DNA of 42,268 bases from an uncultured Acetatifactor sp. (GCA_910583845.1 CAJUAB010000001.1:240500-282767), one strand, 5' to 3'; shown: positions 7,181 to 16,450, counted from the first letter of the stretch. Made by a program: numbers and translations. The notes: generated by a model not told the origin, from the letters alone.

Positions 7181-8446
7181 TTACATTTTTGCAATTCCGG
7201 GCTCCTTAGCCTGCTTCTTTTCCCTGCCAAGGATGAAAAGCATCACCAGCAGGATAACCGGAAACACAAGTCCTATACCCATACCCGCGCGGATATTGTC
7301 CCCCGCGTATTGTGTGACGCGTCCCACAATTCCCGGCCCAATGCTGCCGCCCAGATCCCCTGCCATGGCCAGCAGCGCGAACATGGCGGTCCCGCCCGCC
7401 GGAAATCTCTCCGAGGAGATGCTGATTGTCCCGGGCCACATGATTCCCACGGAAAATCCGCATAAAATACAGCCTGTCAGACCTGCCAGCGGATTTGCAG
7501 ACAGGGAGGCCAGAAGATAACATACCACGCACAGGATTCCGGAGCCCGTCATAAATTTCATCAGATCCATTCTGTCACCGTATTTTCCGAAAATCACGCG
7601 GCTGATTCCCATCGTGACCGCGAACATGCAGGGACCTGCCAGATCTCCCGCCGTTTTCGACAGTCCCAAAGCCGCTTCCGCGTAAGCCGATGCCCATTGC
7701 GCCATGGCAAGCTCTGAGGCGCCGGAGCAGACCATGAGGCAAATGGCCAGCCAGAACAGAGGTTTCCGGAACAGTTCCCCGATTCCCATTCCTTTCCCTT
7801 CCTCCACTAAATGTTCGATGGGGCATGTGGCAAAATAATAAATGTTCACTGTCGGAATCAGCGCCCATAATACAGCCAGCCATTTCCAGCTGTCCATTCC
7901 GAAAAGCAGGAAAAACAGGGTGGACAGCAGGATTGTTCCCACCGCTCCCCAGCAATAGAAAGAATGGAGCAGGCTCATGGCCGCCTCCTTATTCTCAAAG
8001 GGACATGCCTCCATAATCGGACTGCCCAGCACCTCGATCAGTCCGCTCCCCACTGCATAAACGATGACGCTGCATATGATCCCCATAAACGGCTTCGGCA
8101 GAATATCCGGCAGAAGGGCCAGGCCAATCAGCCCGGCGGCGGAGCACACCTCGGAAGCCACAATACAGATCCGGTATCCGATCCTGTCCACGAATTTCGC
8201 ACAGAACAAGTCCACCAGAAGCTGTGTAAAGAAAAAGCAGGTGGATATCAACGCGATATTCCCAAGAGAAATCTGATAATCATAATGAAATTTCAAAAAC
8301 AGCAGCGGCGCGAAATTCGCCGCGATTGCCTGTGTAATAAATCCCAGGTAGCAGGCTCTCTTCGTCTTCCGATAATCCGGCACAGTTTTCCCGGCTCCCT
8401 TTCTTTCCCCGCCTCCCAAATGGTTAATGTTCTGTCTTCCGTCCAT
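7181..8446 (-). CDS. MFS transporter
   Basis: The 421-residue membrane protein has about twelve transmembrane helices in two halves, with a short cytoplasmic head of about 25 residues and a large central loop, as usual for the major facilitator superfamily. A charged loop after helix 2 (CAKFVDRIGYR) matches the family signature position. It resembles the sugar-permease-like MFS group, but the substrate is not evident. AGGTGA lies about eight bases before ATG 8446. It is divergent from an AraC regulator with 161 bp between the starts, so that regulator probably controls it in response to the transported compound. Confidence 0.85.
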   Translation of the reverse strand: MDGRQNINHLGGGERKGAGKTVPDYRKTKRACYLGFITQAIAANFAPLLFLKFHYDYQISLGNIALISTCFFFTQLLVDLFCAKFVDRIGYRICIVASEVCSAAGLIGLALLPDILPKPFMGIICSVIVYAVGSGLIEVLGSPIMEACPFENKEAAMSLLHSFYCWGAVGTILLSTLFFLLFGMDSWKWLAVLWALIPTVNIYYFATCPIEHLVEEGKGMGIGELFRKPLFWLAICLMVCSGASELAMAQWASAYAEAALGLSKTAGDLAGPCMFAVTMGISRVIFGKYGDRMDLMKFMTGSGILCVVCYLLASLSANPLAGLTGCILCGFSVGIMWPGTISISSERFPAGGTAMFALLAMAGDLGGSIGPGIVGRVTQYAGDNIRAGMGIGLVFPVILLVMLFILGREKKQAKEPGIAKM

Positions 8447-8544
8447 GTGCAGTCACCTCATCCTGTTTTTTGTTCATGTCTGTGGAATCCTTCCGGAACG
8501 CGGATTCCATTGTTGAATTATAGAACACGGGAATCCGGTTTTCA

Positions 8545-8574
8545 TTGATTTATATCCGATATTTATTGTACAAT
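8545..8574 (+). promoter_or_regulatory. Promoter of the AraC-type regulator
   Basis: TTGATT, an 18-base spacer and TACAAT. The gap also holds an inverted repeat GGATTCC/GGAATCC (about 8501-8536) that may be an operator for the divergent pair. Confidence 0.45.
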
Positions 8575-8607
8575 ATCTTAAAACAGATATCGGAAGAGGA
8601 CGCGGAT

Positions 8608-9606
8608 ATGCAATTTAACACCACATATAACAAAATTATAACGGATGAAAATTTAATGGAAACCGTTCAGCACGGCAGCAACGGTTATCCGTTTCACTTT
8701 TATTATGACAATCTGGCCTTATTTGATTTTAACTGCATTGAGTGGCATTGGCACACCGAGCTGGAGTTTGTATATGTGGAGTCGGGTACCGTCACTTTCT
8801 GGGTCGGAGAAAAACAGTTTGCGCTGTCAGCGGGAAATGGGGTTTTCATTAACTCCAGAATCCTGCACCGCTTTTATTCCCCCGGCCAGGCCGTTATACC
8901 GAATTTTGTGTGCATGCCCTCATTTATTGCCCCGCCGGAGAGCTTTATCTATCAAAAATATGTCCTGCCGCTGATATCCTCTCCGCTGGCTTACCAGATT
9001 TTTCAGGGAGAAACCGGCTGGCAGGCGGAGGCCCTGTCCGTTATAAAGCAGATCATCGCCGTGCAGGACCGCGTTTCCTCCCGGGAACTGGCCACGTCCT
9101 CTCTCCTGCAAAAGCTCTGGCTGGGCCTATATGAGAACGCGCATATTACGCCTGCGCCGTGCCACACGGATGCTTCGGCTTCCGCCCAGGCAAGATTACA
9201 GTTAATGATGCAATATCTTCATCAGAATTACGCCCGGGATATTTCCCTGGATGAGCTTGCCGGATACGCCGGTGTCAGCAAAAGCACCGTATTAAACCTT
9301 TTTCACAGGTATTTACATAGTACGCCCATCAATTACCTGATAAAATACCGTTTGAATGAGGCCGCCCTGCTGCTGTCCAAAACCGAGAAGAAAATCGCCA
9401 CTGTTTCCAAGGAAGCAGGGTTTCATAATGTCGATTATTTTTGCAGGCTGTTTAAAAAACACTACCATCTGACGCCCACCGGATACCGGAAAAAGAAGGC
9501 TCTGACATCTGCCGTTCCGCGTTCAGACTTCCTGGCGGGGCACGATGTCTTCTCCTTATCCGAAAGCGGCGTTTTATGCCCTGCGCCTTTGGATACACAC
9601 GCATAG
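8608..9606 (+). CDS. AraC-family transcriptional regulator
   Basis: The 332-residue protein has an N-terminal cupin-like sensor (WHWHTELEFVYVESGTVTF near residue 45) and a C-terminal pair of helix-turn-helix motifs in the last 100 residues. The first is ISLDELAGYAGVSKSTVLNLF; the second runs from IATVSKEAGFHNVDYFCRLF to the family end motif HLTPTGYRK. Such proteins sense a sugar or other small molecule and usually activate a neighbouring transporter or catabolic gene. The frame is open to 8545, but GAGGA seven bases before ATG 8608 supports the shorter start, which is also downstream of the predicted promoter. The likely target is the divergent MFS gene. Confidence 0.88.
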   Translation: MQFNTTYNKIITDENLMETVQHGSNGYPFHFYYDNLALFDFNCIEWHWHTELEFVYVESGTVTFWVGEKQFALSAGNGVFINSRILHRFYSPGQAVIPNFVCMPSFIAPPESFIYQKYVLPLISSPLAYQIFQGETGWQAEALSVIKQIIAVQDRVSSRELATSSLLQKLWLGLYENAHITPAPCHTDASASAQARLQLMMQYLHQNYARDISLDELAGYAGVSKSTVLNLFHRYLHSTPINYLIKYRLNEAALLLSKTEKKIATVSKEAGFHNVDYFCRLFKKHYHLTPTGYRKKKALTSAVPRSDFLAGHDVFSLSESGVLCPAPLDTHA

Positions 9607-9644
9607 CCCTTGTATGCCAAAGCTCTTGCTGCTGCGGTTTTTTA

Positions 9645-9673
9645 TTGTGCCGGGAGTATGGGGATGATATAAT
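9645..9673 (+). promoter_or_regulatory. Promoter of the phosphatase-like gene
   Basis: TTGTGC, a 17-base spacer and a perfect TATAAT, ending 56 bases before the ATG. Confidence 0.5.
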
Positions 9674-9729
9674 AACTCTGTCCGAGATAGGAACCAGACA
9701 GGTTCGCGCACATGTCTGAAGGAGGCAAA

Positions 9730-10050
9730 ATGAATCTGCTGTTTTTATGCAGCCGGAATAAGCGGCGCAGTCTGACCGCGGAAAAACTTTTTGACGGCTA
9801 TCAGGGGCACCGGGCACGCTCCGCGGGAACCGAACAGAACGCCCGCGTCAAGGTCACCCCCGGACTGCTGGGATGGGCTGATCTGATCTTCTGCATGGAA
9901 AAAAAGCACCTGCGGAGGTTGACGGAAAAATATCCCGATTGCATTGCGGGCAAAAAAGTGGTCTGCCTCTACATTCATGATGATTACCAGTTTATGGACC
10001 CGGAATTGCAGGAACTGCTGGAAAGCCGTGTCTGCGAATATCTCCCCTGA
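9730..10050 (+). CDS. Minimal low-molecular-weight protein tyrosine phosphatase
   Basis: At 106 residues it is shorter than the usual 140-160 residue family members. The N-terminus LLFLCSRNKRRS holds the CX5R loop (Cys7, Arg13 followed by Ser), which lacks the usual glycines. A late MDPEL supplies the Asp-Pro general-acid motif (YQFMDPELQELL). Both catalytic elements are thus present, in the expected order and spacing at the two ends. It would dephosphorylate phosphotyrosine or similar small substrates in the cytoplasm. GGAGG lies a few bases before ATG 9730; the earlier ATG at 9712 lacks a ribosome site. It is a single gene convergent with the fructokinase, with only 28 bp between the stops. 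Confidence 0.75.
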   Translation: MNLLFLCSRNKRRSLTAEKLFDGYQGHRARSAGTEQNARVKVTPGLLGWADLIFCMEKKHLRRLTEKYPDCIAGKKVVCLYIHDDYQFMDPELQELLESRVCEYLP

Positions 10051-10078
10051 AAACGGCAGCTCCGCAATTCCGGAAAAC

Positions 10079-11059
10079 TTAACCCGCAAAATACGGTTTC
10101 CGTGTGTCCGCAAGGGCCGTTATCTCCCCGACGTCAGGCATCACCCGCAGTGCGCCTTTCCTTGTGGTGACAATGGACGCGGCTGCATTTGCAAAGTTCA
10201 GCATCTCGGTTAATTTCCGCTCATCCAGGTTCCGCAGCCCATATTTCAACACAAAATGCAGACAGCAGGCTCCAAAGGTGTCCCCCGCGCCCGTGGTCTC
10301 CACTGTAGACGCCTGTAAAAAAGGAGCCGCTTCGATACGCAGGTCCCGATAATATGTACGGCTTCCCTCGCTGCCCATCGTAAGCATGATCAGCGGGATA
10401 TCATACCGGTCCTTCAGCTTGCGGACGCCTGCATCAAAATCTTCTTCTCCGGTAAACCACTTGATTTCATTATCCGAAATCTTTAAGATATCGCACCGGG
10501 AAAATCCATAGGATGCCTGTTCTTTCGCGTCCTCCAGGGAATTCCACAGCGGCGGACGCAAATTGGGATCAAATGAAATCAAGGCTCCGCTTTTCTTCGC
10601 CAGATCCACCGCCCGCCTGGTGGCTTCGCGGACTTCCTCATGGGTCATGGAGAGCGTACCGAAATGGAAAATTTCCGCCTCCTTTAGAATATCTTCCCTG
10701 AGTTCTTCTTTTTTCAACATCATATCCGCCCCGGGATTCCGATAAAAGGAAAAATCCCTGTCGCCGTCAGGCAGTGTTTCCACAAAGGCCAGAGTAGTCC
10801 GCACGTCCCGGTCCATCACCAGATTTGATGTGTCAATCCCCAGTCCATTCAGTACGGTTTTCAGTTTATTTCCAAAAATATCGTCTCCGACTTTTCCGAT
10901 AAATGCCGTTTTTCTTCCCAGTTTATTCAGCATGGCCAACACGTTGCAGGGTGCGCCGCCCGGGTTTGCCTCATAGACCGGATTCCCCTGACTGCTGATG
11001 CCGCTCTCTGTGAAATCAATCAAAAGTTCCCCCAACGCCACCGCATCATATTTCTTCAT
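10079..11059 (-). CDS. scrK: Fructokinase, PfkB family
   Basis: The 326-residue sugar kinase has the two PfkB signatures: an N-terminal ANPGGAPCNV near residue 31 for sugar binding, and GAGDTF at 257-262 with catalytic Asp260. The reaction is ATP plus D-fructose to fructose 6-phosphate. It is the last gene of the minus-strand operon behind GH32 (75-bp gap), which releases fructose in the cytoplasm, so the pairing is direct. PfkB kinases for other ketoses look alike, but the GH32 context strongly favours fructose. Confidence 0.92.
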   Translation of the reverse strand: MKKYDAVALGELLIDFTESGISSQGNPVYEANPGGAPCNVLAMLNKLGRKTAFIGKVGDDIFGNKLKTVLNGLGIDTSNLVMDRDVRTTLAFVETLPDGDRDFSFYRNPGADMMLKKEELREDILKEAEIFHFGTLSMTHEEVREATRRAVDLAKKSGALISFDPNLRPPLWNSLEDAKEQASYGFSRCDILKISDNEIKWFTGEEDFDAGVRKLKDRYDIPLIMLTMGSEGSRTYYRDLRIEAAPFLQASTVETTGAGDTFGACCLHFVLKYGLRNLDERKLTEMLNFANAAASIVTTRKGALRVMPDVGEITALADTRKPYFAG

Positions 11060-11134
11060 AAAATCCTCTCCCTTTCCTGCAATCTCCCATATTTTCCGCC
11101 CCCTTGCCTGCTGCCGCTCCGGAAAGGACCTCCT

Positions 11135-12622
11135 TCAGACCAGATCATATTTCGTCACATCCAGACTTACGGTTCCGTCCGCAATAAAAGAGATACCGTC
11201 TGCCTCCTGATCCGTATACAGAACAGCGGAAAGCGCCTGCTCTCCATCATTGACAAAAACCTCCACGCTGAACCGGTCAAGAACCATCCGCAGTTTCAAC
11301 TCCCCGCCCCTGTGTTTCACCATACTGCGCCTCTGGTGGATGATGGCCCGCCTGGACCCCGAAAATTTCCTGTCCACTTTCAGGACGGATTCCCCTGGCC
11401 GGAAACTGAGCGAGGTATAATACAGCTCGTTCTGCGCAAAACGGACCGCAAATTTCCGATAAAGATCACAGCCCTCCACAGGACGGACTGTCAGTTCCAT
11501 GTCAATCCTGCGCCCCCTGATACCTTCCAGCCTGACAGTGCCGGACACGATGATATTGTCATAAGAAACCCTTCCCGTCCGCATCTCTTCCAGCTCCCTT
11601 ATGGGATTTTGATACAGTCGCCCCTCCTTGATGGACAGTTCCCGGGGCAGACTCATCTGTCCGAACCACGCCTCCTCCTGCTTTCTTCTGTGATTGCAAG
11701 TATCCCAGTTCTGCATCCAGCCGATCATTACCCTGCGTCCGTCCGGCGTAAGAATCGTCTGAGGCGCATAGAAATCTATCCCGTAATCAACGGACTGGTC
11801 AGACATTTCCGTAAACTCTCCCGTCTCCCGGCAGTACTCCCCAATCAGGCAGAGCGTCCCGTTGCCATTGTGGTATTCAAAACCGGAGGGGAGCATATCC
11901 TGTGGGCTGACAACCAAAACCCACTTTCCGTCCAGCGGAAAGAAATCCGGACACTCCCACATTCTTCCGAAACGGCCGTGATTGCCGGCCAGAACTTTTT
12001 CATACTGCCACTCGAACCCGTCGGGGCTGGAGAAGAGCAGAATCTGGCCGCTGCCGTCCGCCGCACGGTTTCCGACAACACAGCGATATGAGCCATCCTC
12101 CTCCTGCCACATTTTGGGGTCCCGGAAATCGTACCGGCTGCTGCCCTCCGGAATATCTTTTTCATCCAGGACAGGATTCTTCTCATATTTCTCATAGTCC
12201 ACGCCGTCTCCCACAGCCAGGCACTGGGTCTGCACCTCACTGTATCCGCCGTTGGCCTGCCGTTCCCTGACCACTCCCGTATACATCAGAAGCTGCCTGC
12301 CATCGGGCAGCGTGACGGCGCTTCCGGAAAAACACCCGTCCCTGTCGCAGGCTTCGTCCGGCGCCAGAGCTGCGGGAAGGTATTCCCAGTGCAGCAAATC
12401 ATCACTGACCGCATGCCCCCAGTGCATGGGGCCCCATTGAGAGGCATAGGGATTGTACTGGTAAAACAAATGGTACTTGCCGTCATACCAGGAAAAACCG
12501 TTCGGATCGTTCATCCACCCGGTACGCGGCGACAGATGAAAGGCGGGCCTTTCTATTCTGGTTATCATTTTTTCGGAAGCCTCTTCATATTTTCGCGCTT
12601 CCCGCAATGTCTGGCTTGTCAT
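11135..12622 (-). CDS. GH32 beta-fructosidase (sucrose/fructan hydrolase)
   Basis: The 495-residue enzyme has a five-bladed propeller catalytic domain and a C-terminal beta-sandwich of the family (about 345-495). The nucleophile is Asp39 in WMNDPNG, the stabiliser Asp168 in FRDPKMW, and the acid/base Glu223 in WECPDFF. No signal peptide is present, so it acts in the cytoplasm on imported sucrose or short fructo-oligosaccharides, releasing fructose. The frame begins at GTG 12628; ATG 12622 is better spaced from AGG and was chosen. It lies between the binding-protein and fructokinase genes. Specificity (sucrose, sucrose phosphate, inulin or levan oligomers) cannot be read from the sequence; ABC uptake without phosphorylation argues against a sucrose 6-phosphate substrate. 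Confidence 0.92.
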   Translation of the reverse strand: MTSQTLREARKYEEASEKMITRIERPAFHLSPRTGWMNDPNGFSWYDGKYHLFYQYNPYASQWGPMHWGHAVSDDLLHWEYLPAALAPDEACDRDGCFSGSAVTLPDGRQLLMYTGVVRERQANGGYSEVQTQCLAVGDGVDYEKYEKNPVLDEKDIPEGSSRYDFRDPKMWQEEDGSYRCVVGNRAADGSGQILLFSSPDGFEWQYEKVLAGNHGRFGRMWECPDFFPLDGKWVLVVSPQDMLPSGFEYHNGNGTLCLIGEYCRETGEFTEMSDQSVDYGIDFYAPQTILTPDGRRVMIGWMQNWDTCNHRRKQEEAWFGQMSLPRELSIKEGRLYQNPIRELEEMRTGRVSYDNIIVSGTVRLEGIRGRRIDMELTVRPVEGCDLYRKFAVRFAQNELYYTSLSFRPGESVLKVDRKFSGSRRAIIHQRRSMVKHRGGELKLRMVLDRFSVEVFVNDGEQALSAVLYTDQEADGISFIADGTVSLDVTKYDLV

Positions 12623-12685
12623 AATCACTACCTGCCTTTTCTATTTTTATTTTTTCTTCAAAGTAAACGCCCGGGTCACGGTTGT

Positions 12686-12722
12686 CCCGGCAGAGTGGTC
12701 CGCGGGGCCGTTTTCTGCCGGG
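12686..12722 (-). promoter_or_regulatory. Intercistronic hairpin after the binding-protein gene
   Basis: CCCGGCAGA and TCTGCCGGG form a 9-bp perfect stem between the binding-protein and GH32 genes. No U-run follows, so it is not a standard terminator. It may protect the upstream mRNA from decay and raise binding-protein levels over the enzymes. Confidence 0.5.
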
Positions 12723-12740
12723 AATGGGATAAGAGTCTGT

Positions 12741-14411
12741 TTACTCCGCAAAATACGCGTCCAGATACTTCTGGAACAGCGCCAGATATTCCTGTAAACC
12801 GTAAGCGTCCAAAGATTTCACATATTCGTCCCACTGTTCGTCGATTCCGCCGTCCCTGATCCACTCGGACTTTTTGGCCCTGACTGTCTTCTCAATGTCC
12901 GCCTGCAGGTTGGACAGCTGTTTTACATCCTCCTGGCTCATAAACACGTTGGGATAAACGTAATCTCTGATCATGTAGGGCGTGTAAAATTCCTCGATCC
13001 AGTCAAGGCGGTACTGCGCGTCATCCGGGCAGGTCACATATACCCCGTAATACTCATCCAGAATGGCCAGGGGACCTCCCACGGCTTCCGCCTCTCTGAC
13101 CTCCACGGGAGACGCGCTTCCCAGAGGCGCATGTTGCAGCATATCTTCGCCGTTCTCATTTTTTCCCAGCACAAAGATATCAAATTCATCATCTTCCCCA
13201 TAGGTGCCCCAATTGTTCTGGGGAGACTGGAACGGATCATACATCTGGTCCAGCCACGCACAGACCAACGCAGGCTTTTTCGCCACCGCCGTGACCACGC
13301 AGCGCCCCCGGTCATAGCCGCTGGTAAAAGAGCCGTTCTGTGGGGTGAAAATCCTCTGTCCGTTCACCGCCAGAGGAGGCAGGGGAACAAAATCTTCCAG
13401 ATTATCAATATTGGCCGGGTCCCAGCTGAAGAACACTCCGTAGCGATGCGCCTTTCCTTTGGCCACATACTGGGACCACTCATGGGTATAGCACTCAGGG
13501 TCCAGCAGCCCCTGCTCCGCAAGAGAATGCAGCCATCTGATTCCCTCCTTGAATCCCTCCTGCGCGGCGGTAAAAATCACCTGCTTTTCATCCGTAACCG
13601 CAATATGCCGTCCCCGGTCAGGATCACCATACCCCTCCCCGAAACCATTGATCAGGATACTGGGGTCCTGGTCACCGTCATTCATGATGCAGGACATGGG
13701 AATTATATCTCCCTCTATTCCAAAATCCTCTTTCAGTTTATCCGCGTTATCCCGAAACGCGATCAGCACCGCCTCAAATTCTTCCACCGTCTGCGGCATC
13801 TCCAGCTGTAGGTCATCCAGCCACTTCTTATTGATAAAACTCATATTTCCAACAGTCTGTATGGCTGTCTTGTTGGAGCCAAGCTGCTCGATCCAGGGAA
13901 GGGAATAGATATGCCCGTCCGCAGCGGTGCTCATCTTTCTGTACTCGGGGTATTTGTCAAATACCGCTTTCAGATTCGGCATATAGGCATCGATATACTT
14001 TTCCAGGGGAATAATCACTCCCTGCTGGGCAAATCTCAGCAGATCATTCTCACCGAAGCCCGCCGTAAAAATAAAATCCGTCAAAGACTTGGGGTCTGCC
14101 ATAATGGTCTGGATTTTCTCTCCCCACTGATTCCCCGGGATGGCATTCCATTCCACATGCAGATTGGTCTTCTCCTCCAGTCTCTTGAAGATGGTACGGT
14201 TGTTAGGTTCCGGCTCCGTGTTGGCCGGATAACTGATCATGCCCGTCAGGGTGGTCCCGTCAGGCTGTGGGAACTGCAGCTCGGATTCTTCCATGGGCTT
14301 AAAGGTTCCATCGTTCAGCTCCACCTTGGGACCGCCGCAGGCTGTCAGGGAAAATGCCATGCATGTTGCCAGGGCTGCACTCATCATCTGTTTCCAATAT
14401 CTCTTTTTCAT
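12741..14411 (-). CDS. Sugar ABC transporter substrate-binding lipoprotein
   Basis: The 556-residue extracellular protein starts with a lipoprotein signal: basic MKKRYWK, a hydrophobic stretch, and the lipobox LTAC with Cys25. The remainder is a large family 1-type solute-binding fold of the LipO/YtcQ group that pairs with LplB/LplC permeases. It would capture fructo-oligosaccharides or sucrose on the cell surface; the substrate is inferred from GH32 and fructokinase in the operon. The frame opens at 14447 with in-frame ATGs at 14423 and 14417. ATG 14411 was chosen because GGAG lies six bases upstream and the lysine-rich head then begins the protein. A hairpin sits just upstream. Confidence 0.9.
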   Translation of the reverse strand: MKKRYWKQMMSAALATCMAFSLTACGGPKVELNDGTFKPMEESELQFPQPDGTTLTGMISYPANTEPEPNNRTIFKRLEEKTNLHVEWNAIPGNQWGEKIQTIMADPKSLTDFIFTAGFGENDLLRFAQQGVIIPLEKYIDAYMPNLKAVFDKYPEYRKMSTAADGHIYSLPWIEQLGSNKTAIQTVGNMSFINKKWLDDLQLEMPQTVEEFEAVLIAFRDNADKLKEDFGIEGDIIPMSCIMNDGDQDPSILINGFGEGYGDPDRGRHIAVTDEKQVIFTAAQEGFKEGIRWLHSLAEQGLLDPECYTHEWSQYVAKGKAHRYGVFFSWDPANIDNLEDFVPLPPLAVNGQRIFTPQNGSFTSGYDRGRCVVTAVAKKPALVCAWLDQMYDPFQSPQNNWGTYGEDDEFDIFVLGKNENGEDMLQHAPLGSASPVEVREAEAVGGPLAILDEYYGVYVTCPDDAQYRLDWIEEFYTPYMIRDYVYPNVFMSQEDVKQLSNLQADIEKTVRAKKSEWIRDGGIDEQWDEYVKSLDAYGLQEYLALFQKYLDAYFAE

Positions 14412-14426
14412 TTCCATCTCCATTCC

Positions 14427-14445
14427 GCCGCTTTGGAAAAGCGGC
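14427..14445 (-). promoter_or_regulatory. Hairpin just before the binding-protein start
   Basis: GCCGCTTT, three bases and AAAGCGGC form an 8-bp perfect stem a few bases before the GGAG of the binding-protein gene. It could be an mRNA-processing or stability element separating the permease and binding-protein parts of the transcript. Confidence 0.45.
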
Positions 14446-14481
14446 ATATGCTTTTAATCGACACAGGGACTGAAAGAACGC

Positions 14482-15378
14482 TTACCCCTTCACAGAACCC
14501 ACCATAATTCCGCTGTCAAAGTATTTCTGGAAGAAAGGATACATCACCAGCAGCGGAAGGCTGGAGACAATAATTGTGGCATATTTGAGCAGTTCCGCGA
14601 GCTGTGCCCTCTCCGCCGTACTCTGCATATCCGAGATCATACCGGATTCCGGCTTATTCTGTATCAATATAGATCGAAGCACCACCTGCAGAGGCTGCTT
14701 GGCCGTGTCGTCCAGATAGATCAACGCGTCAAAATAGCTATTCCACATGCCGACAAACGACCACAAAGACAGTACCGCAATCACAGGTGTACACACGGGA
14801 ATCAGTATCATAAAGAAATACCTCATATCGCTGGCCCCGTCTACCTCCGCCGCCTCCCGCAGCTCAGAGGGGATTCCCTGATAGTATGTTCTCGCAATAA
14901 TCATGTTCCACACACTGAAAGCGCCGGGAATCACAAGCGCCCAGATGGTATTTTTCATTCCCAGACTGTTGATCAACAGGTAAGTGGGAATCAGTCCGCC
15001 CCCGAAAAACATGGTAATCACAAAGATCACATTGAAGAAGCCTTTGCCTTTAAAATCCGCCCTTGACATGGGGTAGGCCGCCAACAGGGTAATAAAAACG
15101 GAAATCACCGTATACACCACAGAATAAACCACCGCGTTCTTAAAGCCGATCCATATCTGAGCATTGCCGAAAACCCGCTGGTACGCGGTTATGGTCCACT
15201 TGCTGAAATCAAAGGTAATCCCTCTGTTCTGCAATGTAATTGGGTCCATGAATGAACCGACAATGATATAGACCATGGGGATGATAATCGCCACCACAAA
15301 CAGACCCAGCAATATGTATCCCGTCAGAAGCAATGCCTTATCCTGTAAGGAATATCTGAAAAATTTTTTCTTTCCCAT
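14482..15378 (-). CDS. Sugar ABC transporter permease, LplC type
   Basis: The 298-residue inner-membrane protein has six transmembrane helices and the EAA loop (EAAEVDGASDMRYFFMILIP near residue 185) that docks with the ATPase. It is the second permease of a CUT1-family importer. AGGAGG lies six bases before ATG 15378, and only nine bases separate it from the split upstream permease. It ends in the family tail SGIMVGSVKG. It is intact, so loss of importer function would come only from the partner permease. Confidence 0.92.
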   Translation of the reverse strand: MGKKKFFRYSLQDKALLLTGYILLGLFVVAIIIPMVYIIVGSFMDPITLQNRGITFDFSKWTITAYQRVFGNAQIWIGFKNAVVYSVVYTVISVFITLLAAYPMSRADFKGKGFFNVIFVITMFFGGGLIPTYLLINSLGMKNTIWALVIPGAFSVWNMIIARTYYQGIPSELREAAEVDGASDMRYFFMILIPVCTPVIAVLSLWSFVGMWNSYFDALIYLDDTAKQPLQVVLRSILIQNKPESGMISDMQSTAERAQLAELLKYATIIVSSLPLLVMYPFFQKYFDSGIMVGSVKG

Positions 15379-15388
15379 CGCTTTCCTC

Positions 15389-15757
15389 CTATAATCCTTT
15401 GCCTTCGTTCATCCTCGCCACAATTTTGTTCACAGCCACCAGCAGAATAACATTGATGACCGTATTAAACAGCCCTACCGCAGTGGAAAATCCATAATCG
15501 CCGTCCAAAAGACCCTTTTTGTATACATAGGTGGCAATGATTTCCGAAGAACGCATATTCAGATCCGTCTGCAGCGCATAAGCCTTCTCAAATCCCACAC
15601 TCATGATATTCCCGGCGGACATGATAAACTGAATAATAACCACGTCCTTGATGGCCGGCCATTCTACCGCCTTGATTTGCTGGAAAATATTGGCACCGTC
15701 AATAATGGCCGCCTCTTTCAGTTCCGAACTGGCGTTTGACAACGCGGCAGTGTACAT
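15389..15757 (-). pseudogene. Sugar ABC permease LplB type, C-terminal half
   Basis: These 122 residues continue the LplB-type permease after a frame break. They contain the EAA loop (EAAIIDGANIFQQIKAVEW) and the last membrane helices. Its ATG overlaps the TAA of the N-terminal half as TAATG, so re-initiation could still make it. The frame can be read upstream as GWGSIM, the family sequence directly before this ATG. It is nine bases before the LplC-type gene. The two pieces together have the usual length of about 310 residues. Confidence 0.8.
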
Positions 15758-16332
15758 TATAGAGCCCCAGCCTGCCAGATGCCGCTGGCGATATAGATGG
15801 TCCGAAACGCCTCCGGCATGGTCATGAAATCAGTGGATGTACCCAAAAGCATATTCAAAGGTCCTGTCACGGACAGCAGGATCTTCACAATACCGCAGAG
15901 CACAATGACGGAGATAAAATTCGGCATATAGAGCACCAGCTGAATTTTCTTTTTGATTCCGGACCGCTGTACCCGGTTCAGCAAAAAGGCCAGAACAATC
16001 GGGATGGGAAATCCCCACAACAGCCCGTAAACGCTGAGTTTTAAGGTATTAATCAGATAACTCATGAAATCCGGCGATGACAGGAATCGCTTGAAATGGG
16101 CAAAGCCTACCCACGGGCTGTCCAGCAGGCCCCGGATCGGATTATAATTCTCAAAGGCTATGAGTATGCCGCCCATGGGAATATACCGAAAAACGATCGT
16201 AAGAACCAAGGCCGGCAGCAGGAAAATGATATACAACTGCCAATGCTGCCGCATATAGAGAAGGGTACCCCGCAGCCCTTCTTTGGCCTTGCCGCTTCCT
16301 TTTGAAGGAAGTGTTTTTGCACTTGTTTTCAT
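15757..16332 (-). pseudogene. Sugar ABC permease LplB type, N-terminal half
   Basis: These 191 residues cover the cytoplasmic head and first four membrane helices of the LplB-type permease, then run IASGIWQAGAL and stop. Homologues usually have about two residues between IWQ and the G-W/Y that follows, so the reading IWQ-N-A-GWGSIM is expected. A 7-base loss between two CAG triplets would explain the observed DNA exactly, though this is inferred. AAGGAG lies seven bases before ATG 16332; the frame is open to 16350. First gene of the fructan operon. A sequencing error is possible. Confidence 0.8.
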
Positions 16333-16411
16333 TAATGATCTCCTTTCCACGCCCCATTTTACATTTCTGCACCGCCATAAGTTCCTCCCGTCCCCCCTGC
16401 CACAAGCTAAT

Positions 16412-16426
16412 TGTGCAAATGTAAAA
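16412..16426. promoter_or_regulatory. Predicted LacI-type operator, downstream of operon promoter
   Basis: TGTGCAAATGTAAAA, an exact 15-base inverted copy of the site at 16518-16532. It lies about 25 bases downstream of the operon promoter, a roadblock position for a repressor. A degenerate further copy (TTTTACATTTCTGCAC) is at 16357-16372. Confidence 0.6.
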
Positions 16427-16450
16427 TTTCTATTGCGCTTTTGTAAGTAT

